Shown here: in pieces, positions 49,864 through 58,250 of the stretch
Numbering within the stretch: position 1 is the stretch's first letter
Layout: every line of letters starts with the position of its first letter
Assembly: GCA_049194865.1 (NCBI GenBank)
Contig: JBLZWL010000129.1
Location: 62,001 to 126,000 of the forward strand
Source of the DNA: Myxococcus terminator_A
GTDB lineage: Bacteria > Myxococcota > Myxococcia > Myxococcales > Myxococcaceae
DNA length: 64,000 nt
Direction: 5' to 3'
Program-made: the position numbers and the translations under genes
The notes under the pieces: generated by a model
Database searches by the model: none
What the model was told of the DNA's origin: nothing
Seen by the model: only the letters and a program-made list of their open reading frames with translations

Positions 49864-51368
49864 GCGGCTATCAGGGGCCGCCGCCGGAAGGCTCGAGTAT
49901 CTCGCGCCGCGAGTCGGTGCTGCAGCGCCGCCTGTCGCTGGGCGAGATGTTGGATTTGCCCTCCTTCTCCGAGGTGGTGAGGAGCTTCAGCGAGCTGTAC
50001 CGCGTGGGCATCAAGGTGCTGGACGCGCGCGGCACCAAGCTGGCCGACGTGAAGGTGGGCCACGGCGACTTCTGCGCCTACGTCTTCTCCTTCCCGGACG
50101 GCCGCTCGCGCTGCACGGCGACGGTGGCGCGGGTGAAGGACGGCCCGGTGCTCCCGCTCAACGGCGCGCGCGTGGCGCAGGGCGACGGCGCGGAGGAGGC
50201 GGGCCTCATCGCCCTGCCGTGCTTCACCGGCCTGCGCTACCTGGTGATGCCGGTGCGCTGGGAAGGCGACTTCCTGGGGCGCGTCATCCTGGGGCCCTTC
50301 ACGCCCGAGGAGCTGGGAGACTTCCCGGACACGCTCACGGACATCTCCGGCCTGGAGCTGACGCGCGCCCAGGAGCTGGTGGCCAAGGTGCGCCGCGCGC
50401 CCGAGCGCACCGCGGCGCAGGTGCTCACGCACTTCGGCCAGGTGCTCGCCGCGCTGGTCGCCAGCGGCCACCGCACGTACCTGACGACGCAGCTCCACAT
50501 CGAGGCGATGCTGGAGACGCACCGGGAGCTGGAGGCGCAGAACTCGCGGCTGGCGCAGGTCAACTCCCGCCTCAAGGAGCTGGACCGGCTCAAGTCCACC
50601 TTCCTGGGCACGGTGAGCCACGAGCTGCGCACGCCCCTGGCCTCCATCATCGGCTACTCGGAGATGCTGGCCGAGGGGCTGGCCGGCGCGCTCAACCCCG
50701 AGCAGCTGCTCTACGTGCGCACCATCGTCGAGAAGGGCGAGTCGCTGCTCAACCTCATCTCCTCCATCCTGGACCTCAGCCAGATTGAAGCCGGCAAGCT
50801 GCGGCTGGCGATGGGCCCGGTGGACCTGGCCGGCGTCATCCAGACGGCGGTGTCCACGGTGATGCCGCAGGCGCAGCGCAAGGGCGTGGAGCTGGAGGTG
50901 CGGCTGCCGCCGTTGCCCAGGCCCAGGCTCGCGGGAGACGCGGACAAGCTGCGGCAGGTGCTCATCAACCTCCTGGTCAACGCGCTGAAGTTCACCGCCT
51001 CCGGAGGCCGCGTGTCGGTGGTGATGTCGGAGGCGGGCCCGCAGGACCCGCTGGGGATGTCTGGCTATCGCGTCAGCGTGGAAGACACCGGCGTGGGCAT
51101 CCGCGAGGACCAGTTCGAGCGCATCTTCCAGAGCTTCTACCAGGTGGATGGCAGCTCCACGCGCGAGCACGGCGGCGCGGGTCTGGGCCTGGCCATCGTC
51201 AAGAGCCTGGTGGAAGGCCACGGCGGCAAGGTGTTCGTGGAGAGCGAGTTCGGACGAGGCTCGCGCTTCACGGTGGTGCTGCCCATGCAACCGCCCATTC
51301 CGGAGCACGGGCTGCTGGCCGTGTCGGCGCCGCTGCCGGAGATGCCGCCCGGACCGGACCGCTTCTGA
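49860..51368 (+). CDS. PocR-domain sensor histidine kinase
   Basis: The product has 502 residues. The N-terminus (about 15-190) contains a PocR-type ligand-sensing domain: LGEMLDLPSFSEVVRSFSEL, CAYVFSFPDGRSRC, CFTGLRYLVMPVRWEGDFLG. A coiled coil (MLETHRELEAQNSRLAQVNS) leads to HisKA with His254 in GTVSHELRTPLASIIG. The HATPase shows VLINLLVNALKFTASGG, VEDTGVGIREDQF and GGAGLGLAIVKSLVEGHGG. There is no membrane segment or receiver. PocR domains are often found with ligands such as small hydrocarbons; three cysteines in this one may bind metal or be redox-sensitive. Translational overlap with the MglA-like gene strongly links the two. Confidence 0.87.
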   Translation: MSGYQGPPPEGSSISRRESVLQRRLSLGEMLDLPSFSEVVRSFSELYRVGIKVLDARGTKLADVKVGHGDFCAYVFSFPDGRSRCTATVARVKDGPVLPLNGARVAQGDGAEEAGLIALPCFTGLRYLVMPVRWEGDFLGRVILGPFTPEELGDFPDTLTDISGLELTRAQELVAKVRRAPERTAAQVLTHFGQVLAALVASGHRTYLTTQLHIEAMLETHRELEAQNSRLAQVNSRLKELDRLKSTFLGTVSHELRTPLASIIGYSEMLAEGLAGALNPEQLLYVRTIVEKGESLLNLISSILDLSQIEAGKLRLAMGPVDLAGVIQTAVSTVMPQAQRKGVELEVRLPPLPRPRLAGDADKLRQVLINLLVNALKFTASGGRVSVVMSEAGPQDPLGMSGYRVSVEDTGVGIREDQFERIFQSFYQVDGSSTREHGGAGLGLAIVKSLVEGHGGKVFVESEFGRGSRFTVVLPMQPPIPEHGLLAVSAPLPEMPPGPDRF

Positions 51369-51477
51369 CGCGTCAGGTCGCCCGGGCGCCGTCAGGTGCT
51401 CGGGACTCGTCAGGGGGCGTTGGGTCGCTCACGCAATCCCCCCCTGGAAACGGCGCGCGAGCGTATTGTCCGCGCCC

Positions 51478-52065
51478 ATGCTCACCGGACGTCCCCCCGC
51501 CGCCTCCTATGTGCTCATCGATGCGGAGAACATCGACTGGGCCGTCTCCAACGTTGTCGGCCGCAAACCCGAATCACAGGACCGCGTCCAGTTCGACCGA
51601 CTGGTGGCGTTCTGTGAGAGCTACTTCCCCGCGCCCGTGCGCTGCGTCGTCGTGCTCAACGCGCGCGGCGAGCAGCTCCCCGACGTGATGATTGGCTTCA
51701 TCCGGGCGCTGAAGTCCGCGGGCTGCGAAGTCGCGCTCCTGTACGGACGGCCGGACCAGAAGGTCGTGGACCTGGGCATCCTCAGACTCCTGGAGTCCAT
51801 CCGCGTCCAGCGGCCCCAGGCGGCGATAGGCCTGGCCAGCCACGACGGCGGAGACTTCGCCGAGGCGCTCAAGCCCCTGCTGGAGGAGAAGCGCCAGGTC
51901 GCCGTGCTCGGCCTGCGGGAGTACGTCAGCCAGCGCTTCAGGGACCTGGTGCCCTCGGGCCTGAAGATTGTCGACCTGGAGCTCAACGCGAAGGTGTTCC
52001 AGCGCCCGCTGCCCCGGCTGCTGCCGGTCAACGTGGACGAGTTCGACCCGATGCTGTTCGTGTAG
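51478..52065 (+). CDS. NYN-domain protein (PIN-like RNase fold)
   Basis: The ATG at 51478 gives 195 residues. NYN/PIN-like acidic residues appear in order: YVLIDAENIDWAV at the N-terminus, VVLNARGEQLPDVMIGF, YGRPDQKVVDLGILRLLESI and IGLASHDGGDFAEALKPLLE. These fit the fold of Limkain/LabA and many bacterial NYN proteins, which have predicted metal-dependent RNA-cleaving activity. There is no OST-HTH or helicase fused. It is alone, about 110 bp after the kinase. RNase activity is inferred from family. Confidence 0.82.
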   Translation: MLTGRPPAASYVLIDAENIDWAVSNVVGRKPESQDRVQFDRLVAFCESYFPAPVRCVVVLNARGEQLPDVMIGFIRALKSAGCEVALLYGRPDQKVVDLGILRLLESIRVQRPQAAIGLASHDGGDFAEALKPLLEEKRQVAVLGLREYVSQRFRDLVPSGLKIVDLELNAKVFQRPLPRLLPVNVDEFDPMLFV

Positions 52066-52095
52066 TCCGCTCGCGGGGGCGGGAAGGGGGGCGCG

Positions 52096-52806
52096 CTACG
52101 ACGCGTCTCCCTCCGTCGTCATCAGGCGACGGATGCTCAGGTCGAGCTGGCTCTGGAGCTGGGCGAGCAGACTGCCCAGCTCCGGCACGCGAGCACCCAC
52201 GCGGGCCGCGAAGCGCGTGCGGGTCTGGTCCAGCAGCCACTCGCGCGCGGTGGCGAGCCAGCGCTTCACCGAGGAGCGGTCCACGCCGTACGCCTCCGCG
52301 ATGCGCGCCGTGCCCATTCCGTCCACCAGATGCATTCGCAACAGCGTCCGCGCGCGCGGCTCCAGCCCCGCGAGCGCCTCCTGGAAGGCGGCGTTGAAGT
52401 CCGCCCCGTAGCGGGACTTGAGGTACTGCAGCTCCATGTCGTGAGGGGCGGCGCTCAGCGCCTCCAACGGCGCGTCATCGGAGAGGGCCGGGCGCTTGCG
52501 CTCGTCAACCAAACTCCAGGCCAGCCGCAGCGCGGTCATCCGGAGCCAGGCGGAGAGCGGACCGCGCCCGGAGTACTCCATGATGCGGGGCGGCATGGCG
52601 CCGTCGGCGACGAGCACGCGCGCGCGAAGGACCTGGAGCGCCTCGTCGGTGGTCGTCTCGTCCACTCCACGGCGCTTCAAGGCCACGCGCACCTGGGGAA
52701 TGATGCGCGCCTCGAGCGCGGCCAGGGCCACGGCGTCACCGTGTGCGCAGGCTCTCGCGAGCGCCAGGTCCTCTTCATGGACCTCGGTGTCCGGTGTCTT
52801 GGCCAT
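52096..52806 (-). CDS. Sigma-70 family RNA polymerase sigma factor
   Basis: The product has 236 residues. The N-terminal region 2-like segment covers ARACAHGDAVALAALEARII and ARVLVADGAMPPRIMEYSGR, with GPLSAWLRMTALRLAWSLVD as the core helix. The region 4-like segment is AFQEALAGLEPRARTLLRMH, LVDGMGTARIAEAYGVDRSS and VKRWLATAREWLLDQTRTRF, a helix-turn-helix with -35 contacts expected. It is the kind of ECF-like sigma factor that in myxobacteria often sits next to a Ser/Thr kinase. Here the start codon is only 26 bp from that of the divergent kinase, so their promoters must overlap. Control by the kinase's zinc motif is suspected. Confidence 0.85.
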   Translation of the reverse strand: MAKTPDTEVHEEDLALARACAHGDAVALAALEARIIPQVRVALKRRGVDETTTDEALQVLRARVLVADGAMPPRIMEYSGRGPLSAWLRMTALRLAWSLVDERKRPALSDDAPLEALSAAPHDMELQYLKSRYGADFNAAFQEALAGLEPRARTLLRMHLVDGMGTARIAEAYGVDRSSVKRWLATAREWLLDQTRTRFAARVGARVPELGSLLAQLQSQLDLSIRRLMTTEGDAS

Positions 52807-52832
52807 CCACCCGAAGCCTACATCGAGGACTC

Positions 52833-55691
52833 ATGCAGTGTCCCACCACGGAGAACCTCCTCGCCTTTGGCCGGGGCTTGTTGCGCGGTGAAGAGGCCAC
52901 GGCGGTACAGGAGCATCTGGATGGATGCCCCGCGTGCCGGGTGCTGGTGGCGGAAGCGGTGGCCTCGGTGGACGAGGGCGCGAGCCAGCCCACGGCTTCG
53001 CCGACACCGCCCTGGGAGCCCTTGATTCCCGGCACCTCGCTGGGGCGCTACGTGGTGATGGCGCGCATTGGCGCGGGGGGCATGGGCGTCGTCTATTCCG
53101 CGCGGGACCCGGAGCTCGACCGCCGCGTCGCCCTCAAGATTCTGCGCTTCGACACCATCCAGCCCGCCCGTCTCGCGGAGGCCCAGGGCCGGCTGCTGCG
53201 CGAGGCCCAGGCGACCGCGCGCGTCGTCCATCCCAACGTCGTCGCCATCCACGACTTCGGCCGGGTCGACGAGCGCGTCTTCCTGGCGATGGAGTTCGTC
53301 GAGGGCACCACGCTGGGGGCCCGCATGCGCGCGGGACGGATGCCCTGGCGCGAGGTGCTGGGCCTGTTCCTCCAGGCAGGGCAGGGGCTCGCCGCCGCGC
53401 ACGCCGCGGGGCTCGTGCACCGCGACTTCAAGCCGGACAACGTCCTCATCGACAAGGCGGGACGGGTTCGCATCACCGACTTCGGGCTCGCGCGCATCCT
53501 CGACGAAGGGGGCGATGAGCCGCCGAAGCCCGGACCCGGAGGCGCTCCGCCCGCGCCAGGTGCGCCTCTCACGCAGACGGGGGCGCTGCTGGGCACGCCG
53601 GGCTACATGTCCCCCGAGCAGGCGAGGGGCGAGCGGCCCGACGCGCGCAGCGACCAGTTCAGCTTCTGCGTCGCGCTCCTCGAGGCGCTCTATGGCGTCA
53701 GGCCCTCCGCGCGGGCCTGCCAGATGGACATCACGCCCGCCGAGCGCGCTCGCGAGGTCCGTGCCCTCCAGCGCGAGGCGGAGGTGCCTGCCTGGGTTCA
53801 TGGCGCGGTGCTGAAGGGGCTCTCGCCTGCTCCCCAGGACCGCCACTCCTCCGTGGAGGAGCTGCTGCGGGCGCTGGGACAGGAGCCCCGCTCGCGGAGG
53901 CAGAGGCTGCTCGCGGGAGCCATCGCGGCCTCGCTGCTGGCGGCGGCGGGCGCCGTCCTCTTCGTCTCCACGCGGCCCGCGCTGTGCGCGGAGGACCCCG
54001 GCGCCTTCACCGGCATCTGGGACGCGAAGACCCGGAGCAGCGTGCACGCCGCCCTCACGAAGGACGCGCTGCCCTACGCGGCGGATGCGTGGCGCGTGGT
54101 GGAGCCGGCGCTGGACGCGTACGTGCGTGATTGGACGACGGCGTCGAAGCAGGCGTGCGAGGCCACGCGCATCCACGGGCGGCGGACGGAGGGCATGTTC
54201 GAGCGGCAGTTGCTGTGCCTGGACCAACGCCGCAAGGACGTCTCCGCCTTGGTGGAGGTGCTGGCGTCGGCGGATACGACAGTGGTCGAGAACGCCGCCC
54301 GCGCGGTGAGCCGTCTGGAAGACCTGGCCCGTTGCTCGGATGTGCAGGCGCTGACTTCGCCGCGTCCACTTCCGAAGGACCCGGAGACGCGGCGGCGACT
54401 GGAGGCGCTTCAGAAGGAGTTCGCCACGGTCCGCGCGCGGCTGCACGCGGGGCAGCTCAAGGCCGCGCTCGAGTTGGCCTCCACGCTTCCCGCGCGGATG
54501 GAGGGCCTGGACTACCCACCGGCGCGAGTGGAGATGCTCAGCGTGCTCGCTCAGTCGCAGGCGGGGCTCCAGCCACGTGACTCCGTGAAGACGCTGCACA
54601 AGCTCATCCAGACGGCCCAGGCGGCCGGGCTGGACAGGCAGCTGGCGGACGGGTGGGTCGCGGTGCTGCGAGTCGCCAGCACGCTCGACGAGCAGGACCC
54701 CGAGAACCTGTACGCGAGCAATGCCACCGCCGCCGTCGAGCGGCTCGGAGGCGACGCGGAGCTGGAGCTCCTGCTGGCCACCCACCTCGCCGTCTTCCTG
54801 CATACCAAGGGGCGGCTTCCCGAGGCTGTCACCCAGGGCCTGCATGCCCTGGAGCTGGCCCGCAAGAAATACCCCGTGGGAGATGCCCGGCTCGCGACGC
54901 CCCTGCTGAGCGCGGGGCGGGTGCTCAGCGTCGCGGGCCGCTTCGAGGAGTCCGCCGTGCTCTTGAAGGAAGCGCTGGCGCGCTCCACGGAGCGCTATGG
55001 GCCGAACCATCCGGACGTGGCCGCTGTCCTCCAGGCGCTGGCAGTGCAGGAGACCTATCTGGACCGCTATGAGGACGCGCTCGCCAACCAGCACCGCGCG
55101 CTCGCCATCTACGAGAAGGTGTACGGCGAGGAATCTCCGGCCGTGGCCTCGGCGCTGCACAACAGCGCCAACATGCTTCGCCACGTCAAGGGGCGCGCCG
55201 AGGAGGCCGCGGAGTACTACCGCCGCGCGGTGGCGATTCGAGAGAAGGCCTTCGGCTTGGAGAGCGCCGTCGTCGCCGGGCCCCTGGCCGGCCTGGGCCA
55301 GGTCCTGCGGGACTTGGGCCGCCACGCCGAGGCGCTCGCGCTCCATGAGCGCGCCCTGGCCATTCGAGAGAAGACACGGGGCCCCGACTCCCTGGATGCG
55401 GCCTATGACCGGGCCCTCGTCGGCGAGGCGCTCCTGGCCATGAATCAGCCACGCAAGGCCATTCCGCATCTGGAGCGCGCGCTGGTCGTCTTTGAGAAGA
55501 ACGCCTTCGGCTCCGACGAGCTCCTCCTCGCGGACATGCGGTTCCTGGTCGCGCGCGCCCTGGTGGACAAGCCCCGTGACGCCCGGCGGGCACGAGATTT
55601 GGCGCAGTCCTCGCTCGAGGTCTACCGGCGCTTCCCCAAGGCCCGCGAGAAGGAGACCCGCGAAGTCGAGGCGTGGCTCGCCGCCCGCTGA
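52833..55691 (+). CDS. Ser/Thr protein kinase with N-terminal anti-sigma-type zinc motif, membrane helix and TPR tail
   Basis: The ATG at 52833 gives 952 residues. The first 45 carry the HxxxCxxC motif (His28, Cys32, Cys35 in EHLDGCPAC), as in zinc-binding anti-sigma (ZAS) domains, with an extra Cys3. The kinase domain (about 70-345) has G-loop GAGGMGVVY, Lys102 in VALKIL, catalytic HRDFKPDN (Asp198), DFG (Asp216) and GTPGYMSPEQ. One membrane segment (about 358-382, LLAGAIAASLLAAAGAVLFV) leads to a large periplasmic region of helical repeats: TPR-like units from about residue 530, with DRYEDALANQHRALAIYEKV clearest. It is divergent from a sigma factor. The fusion suggests a membrane kinase that also holds a sigma factor. 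Confidence 0.88.
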   Translation: MQCPTTENLLAFGRGLLRGEEATAVQEHLDGCPACRVLVAEAVASVDEGASQPTASPTPPWEPLIPGTSLGRYVVMARIGAGGMGVVYSARDPELDRRVALKILRFDTIQPARLAEAQGRLLREAQATARVVHPNVVAIHDFGRVDERVFLAMEFVEGTTLGARMRAGRMPWREVLGLFLQAGQGLAAAHAAGLVHRDFKPDNVLIDKAGRVRITDFGLARILDEGGDEPPKPGPGGAPPAPGAPLTQTGALLGTPGYMSPEQARGERPDARSDQFSFCVALLEALYGVRPSARACQMDITPAERAREVRALQREAEVPAWVHGAVLKGLSPAPQDRHSSVEELLRALGQEPRSRRQRLLAGAIAASLLAAAGAVLFVSTRPALCAEDPGAFTGIWDAKTRSSVHAALTKDALPYAADAWRVVEPALDAYVRDWTTASKQACEATRIHGRRTEGMFERQLLCLDQRRKDVSALVEVLASADTTVVENAARAVSRLEDLARCSDVQALTSPRPLPKDPETRRRLEALQKEFATVRARLHAGQLKAALELASTLPARMEGLDYPPARVEMLSVLAQSQAGLQPRDSVKTLHKLIQTAQAAGLDRQLADGWVAVLRVASTLDEQDPENLYASNATAAVERLGGDAELELLLATHLAVFLHTKGRLPEAVTQGLHALELARKKYPVGDARLATPLLSAGRVLSVAGRFEESAVLLKEALARSTERYGPNHPDVAAVLQALAVQETYLDRYEDALANQHRALAIYEKVYGEESPAVASALHNSANMLRHVKGRAEEAAEYYRRAVAIREKAFGLESAVVAGPLAGLGQVLRDLGRHAEALALHERALAIREKTRGPDSLDAAYDRALVGEALLAMNQPRKAIPHLERALVVFEKNAFGSDELLLADMRFLVARALVDKPRDARRARDLAQSSLEVYRRFPKAREKETREVEAWLAAR

Positions 55692-55773
55692 CCCCTGGAG
55701 CCACGGGCGCCTCCCTCCTGACGACGGCCGCTTCCTCGCCCGGCGGGGTCACGTCCTTCGGGCTTGCAGATGG

Positions 55774-55789
55774 TTAACGGCGGCGTTAA
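55774..55789. promoter_or_regulatory. Operator-like dyad of the VOC/ArsR/SRPBCC operon
   Basis: TTAACG (55774-55779) and CGTTAA (55784-55789) are perfect inverted repeats with a 4-bp spacer, followed by AATATTG. It lies 45 bp ahead of the first gene. ArsR proteins usually bind such AT-containing dyads over their own promoters, so autoregulation is likely. Confidence 0.6.
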
Positions 55790-55834
55790 ATATTGCCTGA
55801 ATCGGAAACGAAGTTCGTCGCCAGGAGACACGCC

Positions 55835-56260
55835 ATGAAGAAGGTTCCAGAGGGCTGTGCGCGCATCACCCCCGGGCTGTTCTATGTGGATGCACCGGCC
55901 GCCATCGACTGGCTGGAGAAGGCCTTCGGCTTCCAGACGCGGCTGAAGGTGGAGGGCGGGCCGGGCGTCATCGTCCACTCGGAGCTCGTCTTCGGCGAGG
56001 GCGTCATCATGGTGGGCTCGCTCAGCGCGAAGTACCCGGGGCGCACGCCGACGGCGGTGGGAGGCACCAGCGCCGCGTACCTGATGCTCTACGTGGATGA
56101 CGTGGACGCGCACTGCGCGCGGGCGAAGGCCGCGGGCGCGAAAATCACCCGGGAGCCGGAGACGACGAACTACGGCGAGGACTACTGGACGGACCGGAGC
56201 TACGGCGCGGAGGACCTGGAAGGCCACGCGTGGTGGTTCGCCCAGCGCGTGAAGGGCTGA
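55835..56260 (+). CDS. VOC-family (glyoxalase/bleomycin-resistance-like) protein
   Basis: The ATG at 55835 has AGGAGA upstream and gives 141 residues. The paired beta-alpha-beta-beta-beta pattern is visible in ARITPGLFYVDAPAAIDWLE, KAFGFQTRLKVEGGPGVIVH and AAYLMLYVDDVDAHCARAKA, and the C-terminus GEDYWTDRSYGAEDLEGHAW is a PhnB/YdcG-type VOC signature. The metal-ligand set is incomplete, as is common in PhnB-like members. It probably binds or modifies a small molecule. First gene of an operon with an ArsR-type regulator 18 bp downstream and an SRPBCC protein after it. Confidence 0.87.
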   Translation: MKKVPEGCARITPGLFYVDAPAAIDWLEKAFGFQTRLKVEGGPGVIVHSELVFGEGVIMVGSLSAKYPGRTPTAVGGTSAAYLMLYVDDVDAHCARAKAAGAKITREPETTNYGEDYWTDRSYGAEDLEGHAWWFAQRVKG

Positions 56261-56278
56261 GCGTCGGAGCCCTCGCCC

Positions 56279-56626
56279 ATGGGAGCCGCCCGACGTCTCG
56301 ACGACACCTTCGCCGCCCTGGCCGACCCCACCCGCCGGGGCGTCATCGACCTGCTGCGAGAGCAGCCCCGGCGCGCCGGTGAGCTGGCCGCCGCCTTCGA
56401 CATGTCGCCTCCGGCCATGAGCCGGCACCTGCGAGTGCTGCGCAAGACAGGACTCGTCGAGGAGGACGCCGTGGAGGACGATGCCCGCGTCAAGCTGTAC
56501 CGGCTGCGGCCGGAGCGCTTCTCGGAGCTGCGTGCGTGGCTCGACGAGGTGGAGGCCTTCTGGGGTGACCAGCTCCAGTCGTTCAAGGAACACGCCGAGC
56601 GCACGCGCGGCAAGAAGCGGCCCTGA
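56279..56626 (+). CDS. ArsR-family transcriptional regulator
   Basis: The product has 115 residues. The winged helix is DTFAALADPTRRGVIDLLRE, QPRRAGELAAAFDMSPPAMS (recognition region) and RHLRVLRKTGLVEEDAVEDD. The C-terminus FSELRAWLDEVEAFWGDQLQ is typical of the ArsR branch encoded next to SRPBCC proteins. No metal-binding cysteine pair is present, so metal sensing is unlikely; regulation may respond to another ligand. It most likely represses its own operon through the dyad at 55774-55789. Confidence 0.9.
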   Translation: MGAARRLDDTFAALADPTRRGVIDLLREQPRRAGELAAAFDMSPPAMSRHLRVLRKTGLVEEDAVEDDARVKLYRLRPERFSELRAWLDEVEAFWGDQLQSFKEHAERTRGKKRP

Positions 56627-56646
56627 GCCGCCCTGCGAGGCCCGAC

Positions 56647-57138
56647 ATGACGATGGAGCAGACCGCCCGCGTGACGACCTTCCTGGAGGTGGAGCCCGAG
56701 GTCGCCTTCACCGTCTTCACCGAGGAGACCAACCTCTGGTGGCGCCGGGGGCCTCGCTTCCGGGGCTCCCATGCCGCCGACAGCGTGGTGCGCTTCGAGG
56801 GCGGCGCCGGAGGCCGCCTCGTCGAGGAGGACGGCGCCGGCGTCTTCGAGATTGGCCGCGTGCTGACGTGGGAGCCCGGCGCGCGGCTGCGCTTCGAGTG
56901 GCGCGGCCGGAACTTCGCGCCCGGCGAGCTCACCCAGGTGGACGTGCGCTTCGAGCCCTCTCCAGGCGGAACCCGCGTCGTCCTGGAACACCGAGGCTGG
57001 GAGGCCCTCCGCCCGGACCACCCCGTGCGCCATGGCCAGGACGTCTCCGCCTTCCTCGCGATGATGGGCATGTGGTGGGCGGGCCTCGCCACCGCGCTGC
57101 GCTCCCAGGCCGCGAAGGCGACGCCCTCCGTGGATTGA
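56647..57138 (+). CDS. SRPBCC (AHSA1/START-like) domain protein
   Basis: The protein has 163 residues. The SRPBCC helix-grip pattern is seen in ARVTTFLEVEPEVAFTVFTE, ETNLWWRRGPRFRG, GRVLTWEPGARLRFEWRGRN and TQVDVRFEPSPGGTRVVLEH. The tail contains AFLAMMGMWWAGLATAL. The domain usually has a deep hydrophobic ligand pocket. Pairing with ArsR is common in bacteria and implies that the pair is induced by a small ligand. It is the third gene of the operon, 20 bp after ArsR. Confidence 0.88.
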   Translation: MTMEQTARVTTFLEVEPEVAFTVFTEETNLWWRRGPRFRGSHAADSVVRFEGGAGGRLVEEDGAGVFEIGRVLTWEPGARLRFEWRGRNFAPGELTQVDVRFEPSPGGTRVVLEHRGWEALRPDHPVRHGQDVSAFLAMMGMWWAGLATALRSQAAKATPSVD

Positions 57139-57170
57139 TTGCCTGAAAACCGCCACGGCGTATTTTTTCA
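57139..57170 (+). promoter_or_regulatory. Weak terminator or promoter between SRPBCC gene and lipoprotein gene
   Basis: AAAACCGCC-A-CGGCGTATTTTTT could form an A/T-flanked hairpin ending the operon. Alternatively TTGCCT (57139-57144) and TATTTT (57161-57166) with 16 bp between them could be a promoter for the following gene. The sequence does not decide between the two. Confidence 0.3.
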
Positions 57171-57227
57171 ACAATATCCACTGTGAGTACGTATGCTGTT
57201 GAGCCTCCAACACAGGGGGCAACAGTC

Positions 57228-58250
57228 ATGGCGGAGAATCCGTACTGGCACTGGAATCGTGTCTTCCTTTGGCTGCTGCTCCTGGGGCTGGCCTGCACCC
57301 AGGCTCCGGCGGGAGGAGGCGCGGAGGCACCTCCCGCGGAGAGCCTGGGCACCCAGGAGTCCCGCGCGGTGACGTCCTCCTACCTGGACCTGCGGCTGCG
57401 CGTGGGGCGGGGCGTGGCGGTGGGGCGCACCTGCGGCGCGGCGAACGAGGTGACGCCCGCGTGCGGCGGTGGCAGCGGCCCGGACCTGAGCTTCCACTTC
57501 ATCGCTCCGTATGACGGCAGCTACACCTTCGTCACGGACCCGCTCGACACCACGGACTACGACACGGTGGTGCAGGTGACGGACTGGCACAGCAGCGCCT
57601 CGCTGGGCTGCAACGACAACGCCTCGGCCTCCACGCTCACGTCCTCCGCGGTCCTCAACCTGGCGCGCAACCAGGAGGTGCGCATCACCGTGGACGGCAA
57701 GAACGGCTCCTGTGGCCGCTTCATGCTCAACATCCTCGTCGTGGAGTCCTCCTGCGGCCCCTGCAACACCCCTCCCGGGTCCTGCTTCTCCCCCTATGGC
57801 TCCTGCTCGGGGGCGACGTGTGTCTACGCGCCCCTGGCCGCCGGTGCCGTCTGCGATGACGGCAATGCCTGCACCCTCAACGACAAGTGTGGGGCGACCG
57901 GAGCCTGTGCCGGGCTGACGGTGGGCTGCAACAGCCCGCCCACCGCCTGCTTCACCAGCCCCGGAACCTGCAACCCCGCCACGGGCGCGTGCGCCTATGC
58001 GACGCGTCCCGCGGGCACGGCGTGCAACGACGGTGACTCGTGCACGAGCGGGGACACCTGCCAGGGCGGGTACTGCCACGGCGGTCCCCAGGTGTGCTGC
58101 TCCGGCGGTGGCGTGCTCTGCAATGGCGTGTGCTGCGCCCAGGGGGACTACTGCATGGGAGGGTCCTGCCGGCCGAAGTGCCGGTTGGAGACGGCCACGC
58201 TCACCCCGGAGAACCAGATGCTTCCCGCCTGTCCCATGGAGGTGTTCTGA
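57228..58250 (+). CDS. Cysteine-rich lipoprotein, 340 aa
   Basis: The ATG at 57228 follows CAGGGGGC. The signal ends with lipobox GLAC in VFLWLLLLGLACTQAP. Residues about 60-175 form a beta-rich, pre-peptidase-like domain (DLSFHFIAPYDGSYTFVTDP, VTDWHSSASLGCNDNASAST). From about 180 to the end come dense cysteines in tandem modules (GSCSGATCVYAPLAAGAVCD, DGNACTLNDKCGATGACAGL, TACNDGDSCTSGDTCQGGYC), resembling myxobacterial extracellular Cys-rich repeats. Many disulfides are likely and it would be surface-exposed. The function is unknown. A hairpin 65 bp downstream terminates it. Confidence 0.75.
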   Translation: MAENPYWHWNRVFLWLLLLGLACTQAPAGGGAEAPPAESLGTQESRAVTSSYLDLRLRVGRGVAVGRTCGAANEVTPACGGGSGPDLSFHFIAPYDGSYTFVTDPLDTTDYDTVVQVTDWHSSASLGCNDNASASTLTSSAVLNLARNQEVRITVDGKNGSCGRFMLNILVVESSCGPCNTPPGSCFSPYGSCSGATCVYAPLAAGAVCDDGNACTLNDKCGATGACAGLTVGCNSPPTACFTSPGTCNPATGACAYATRPAGTACNDGDSCTSGDTCQGGYCHGGPQVCCSGGGVLCNGVCCAQGDYCMGGSCRPKCRLETATLTPENQMLPACPMEVF

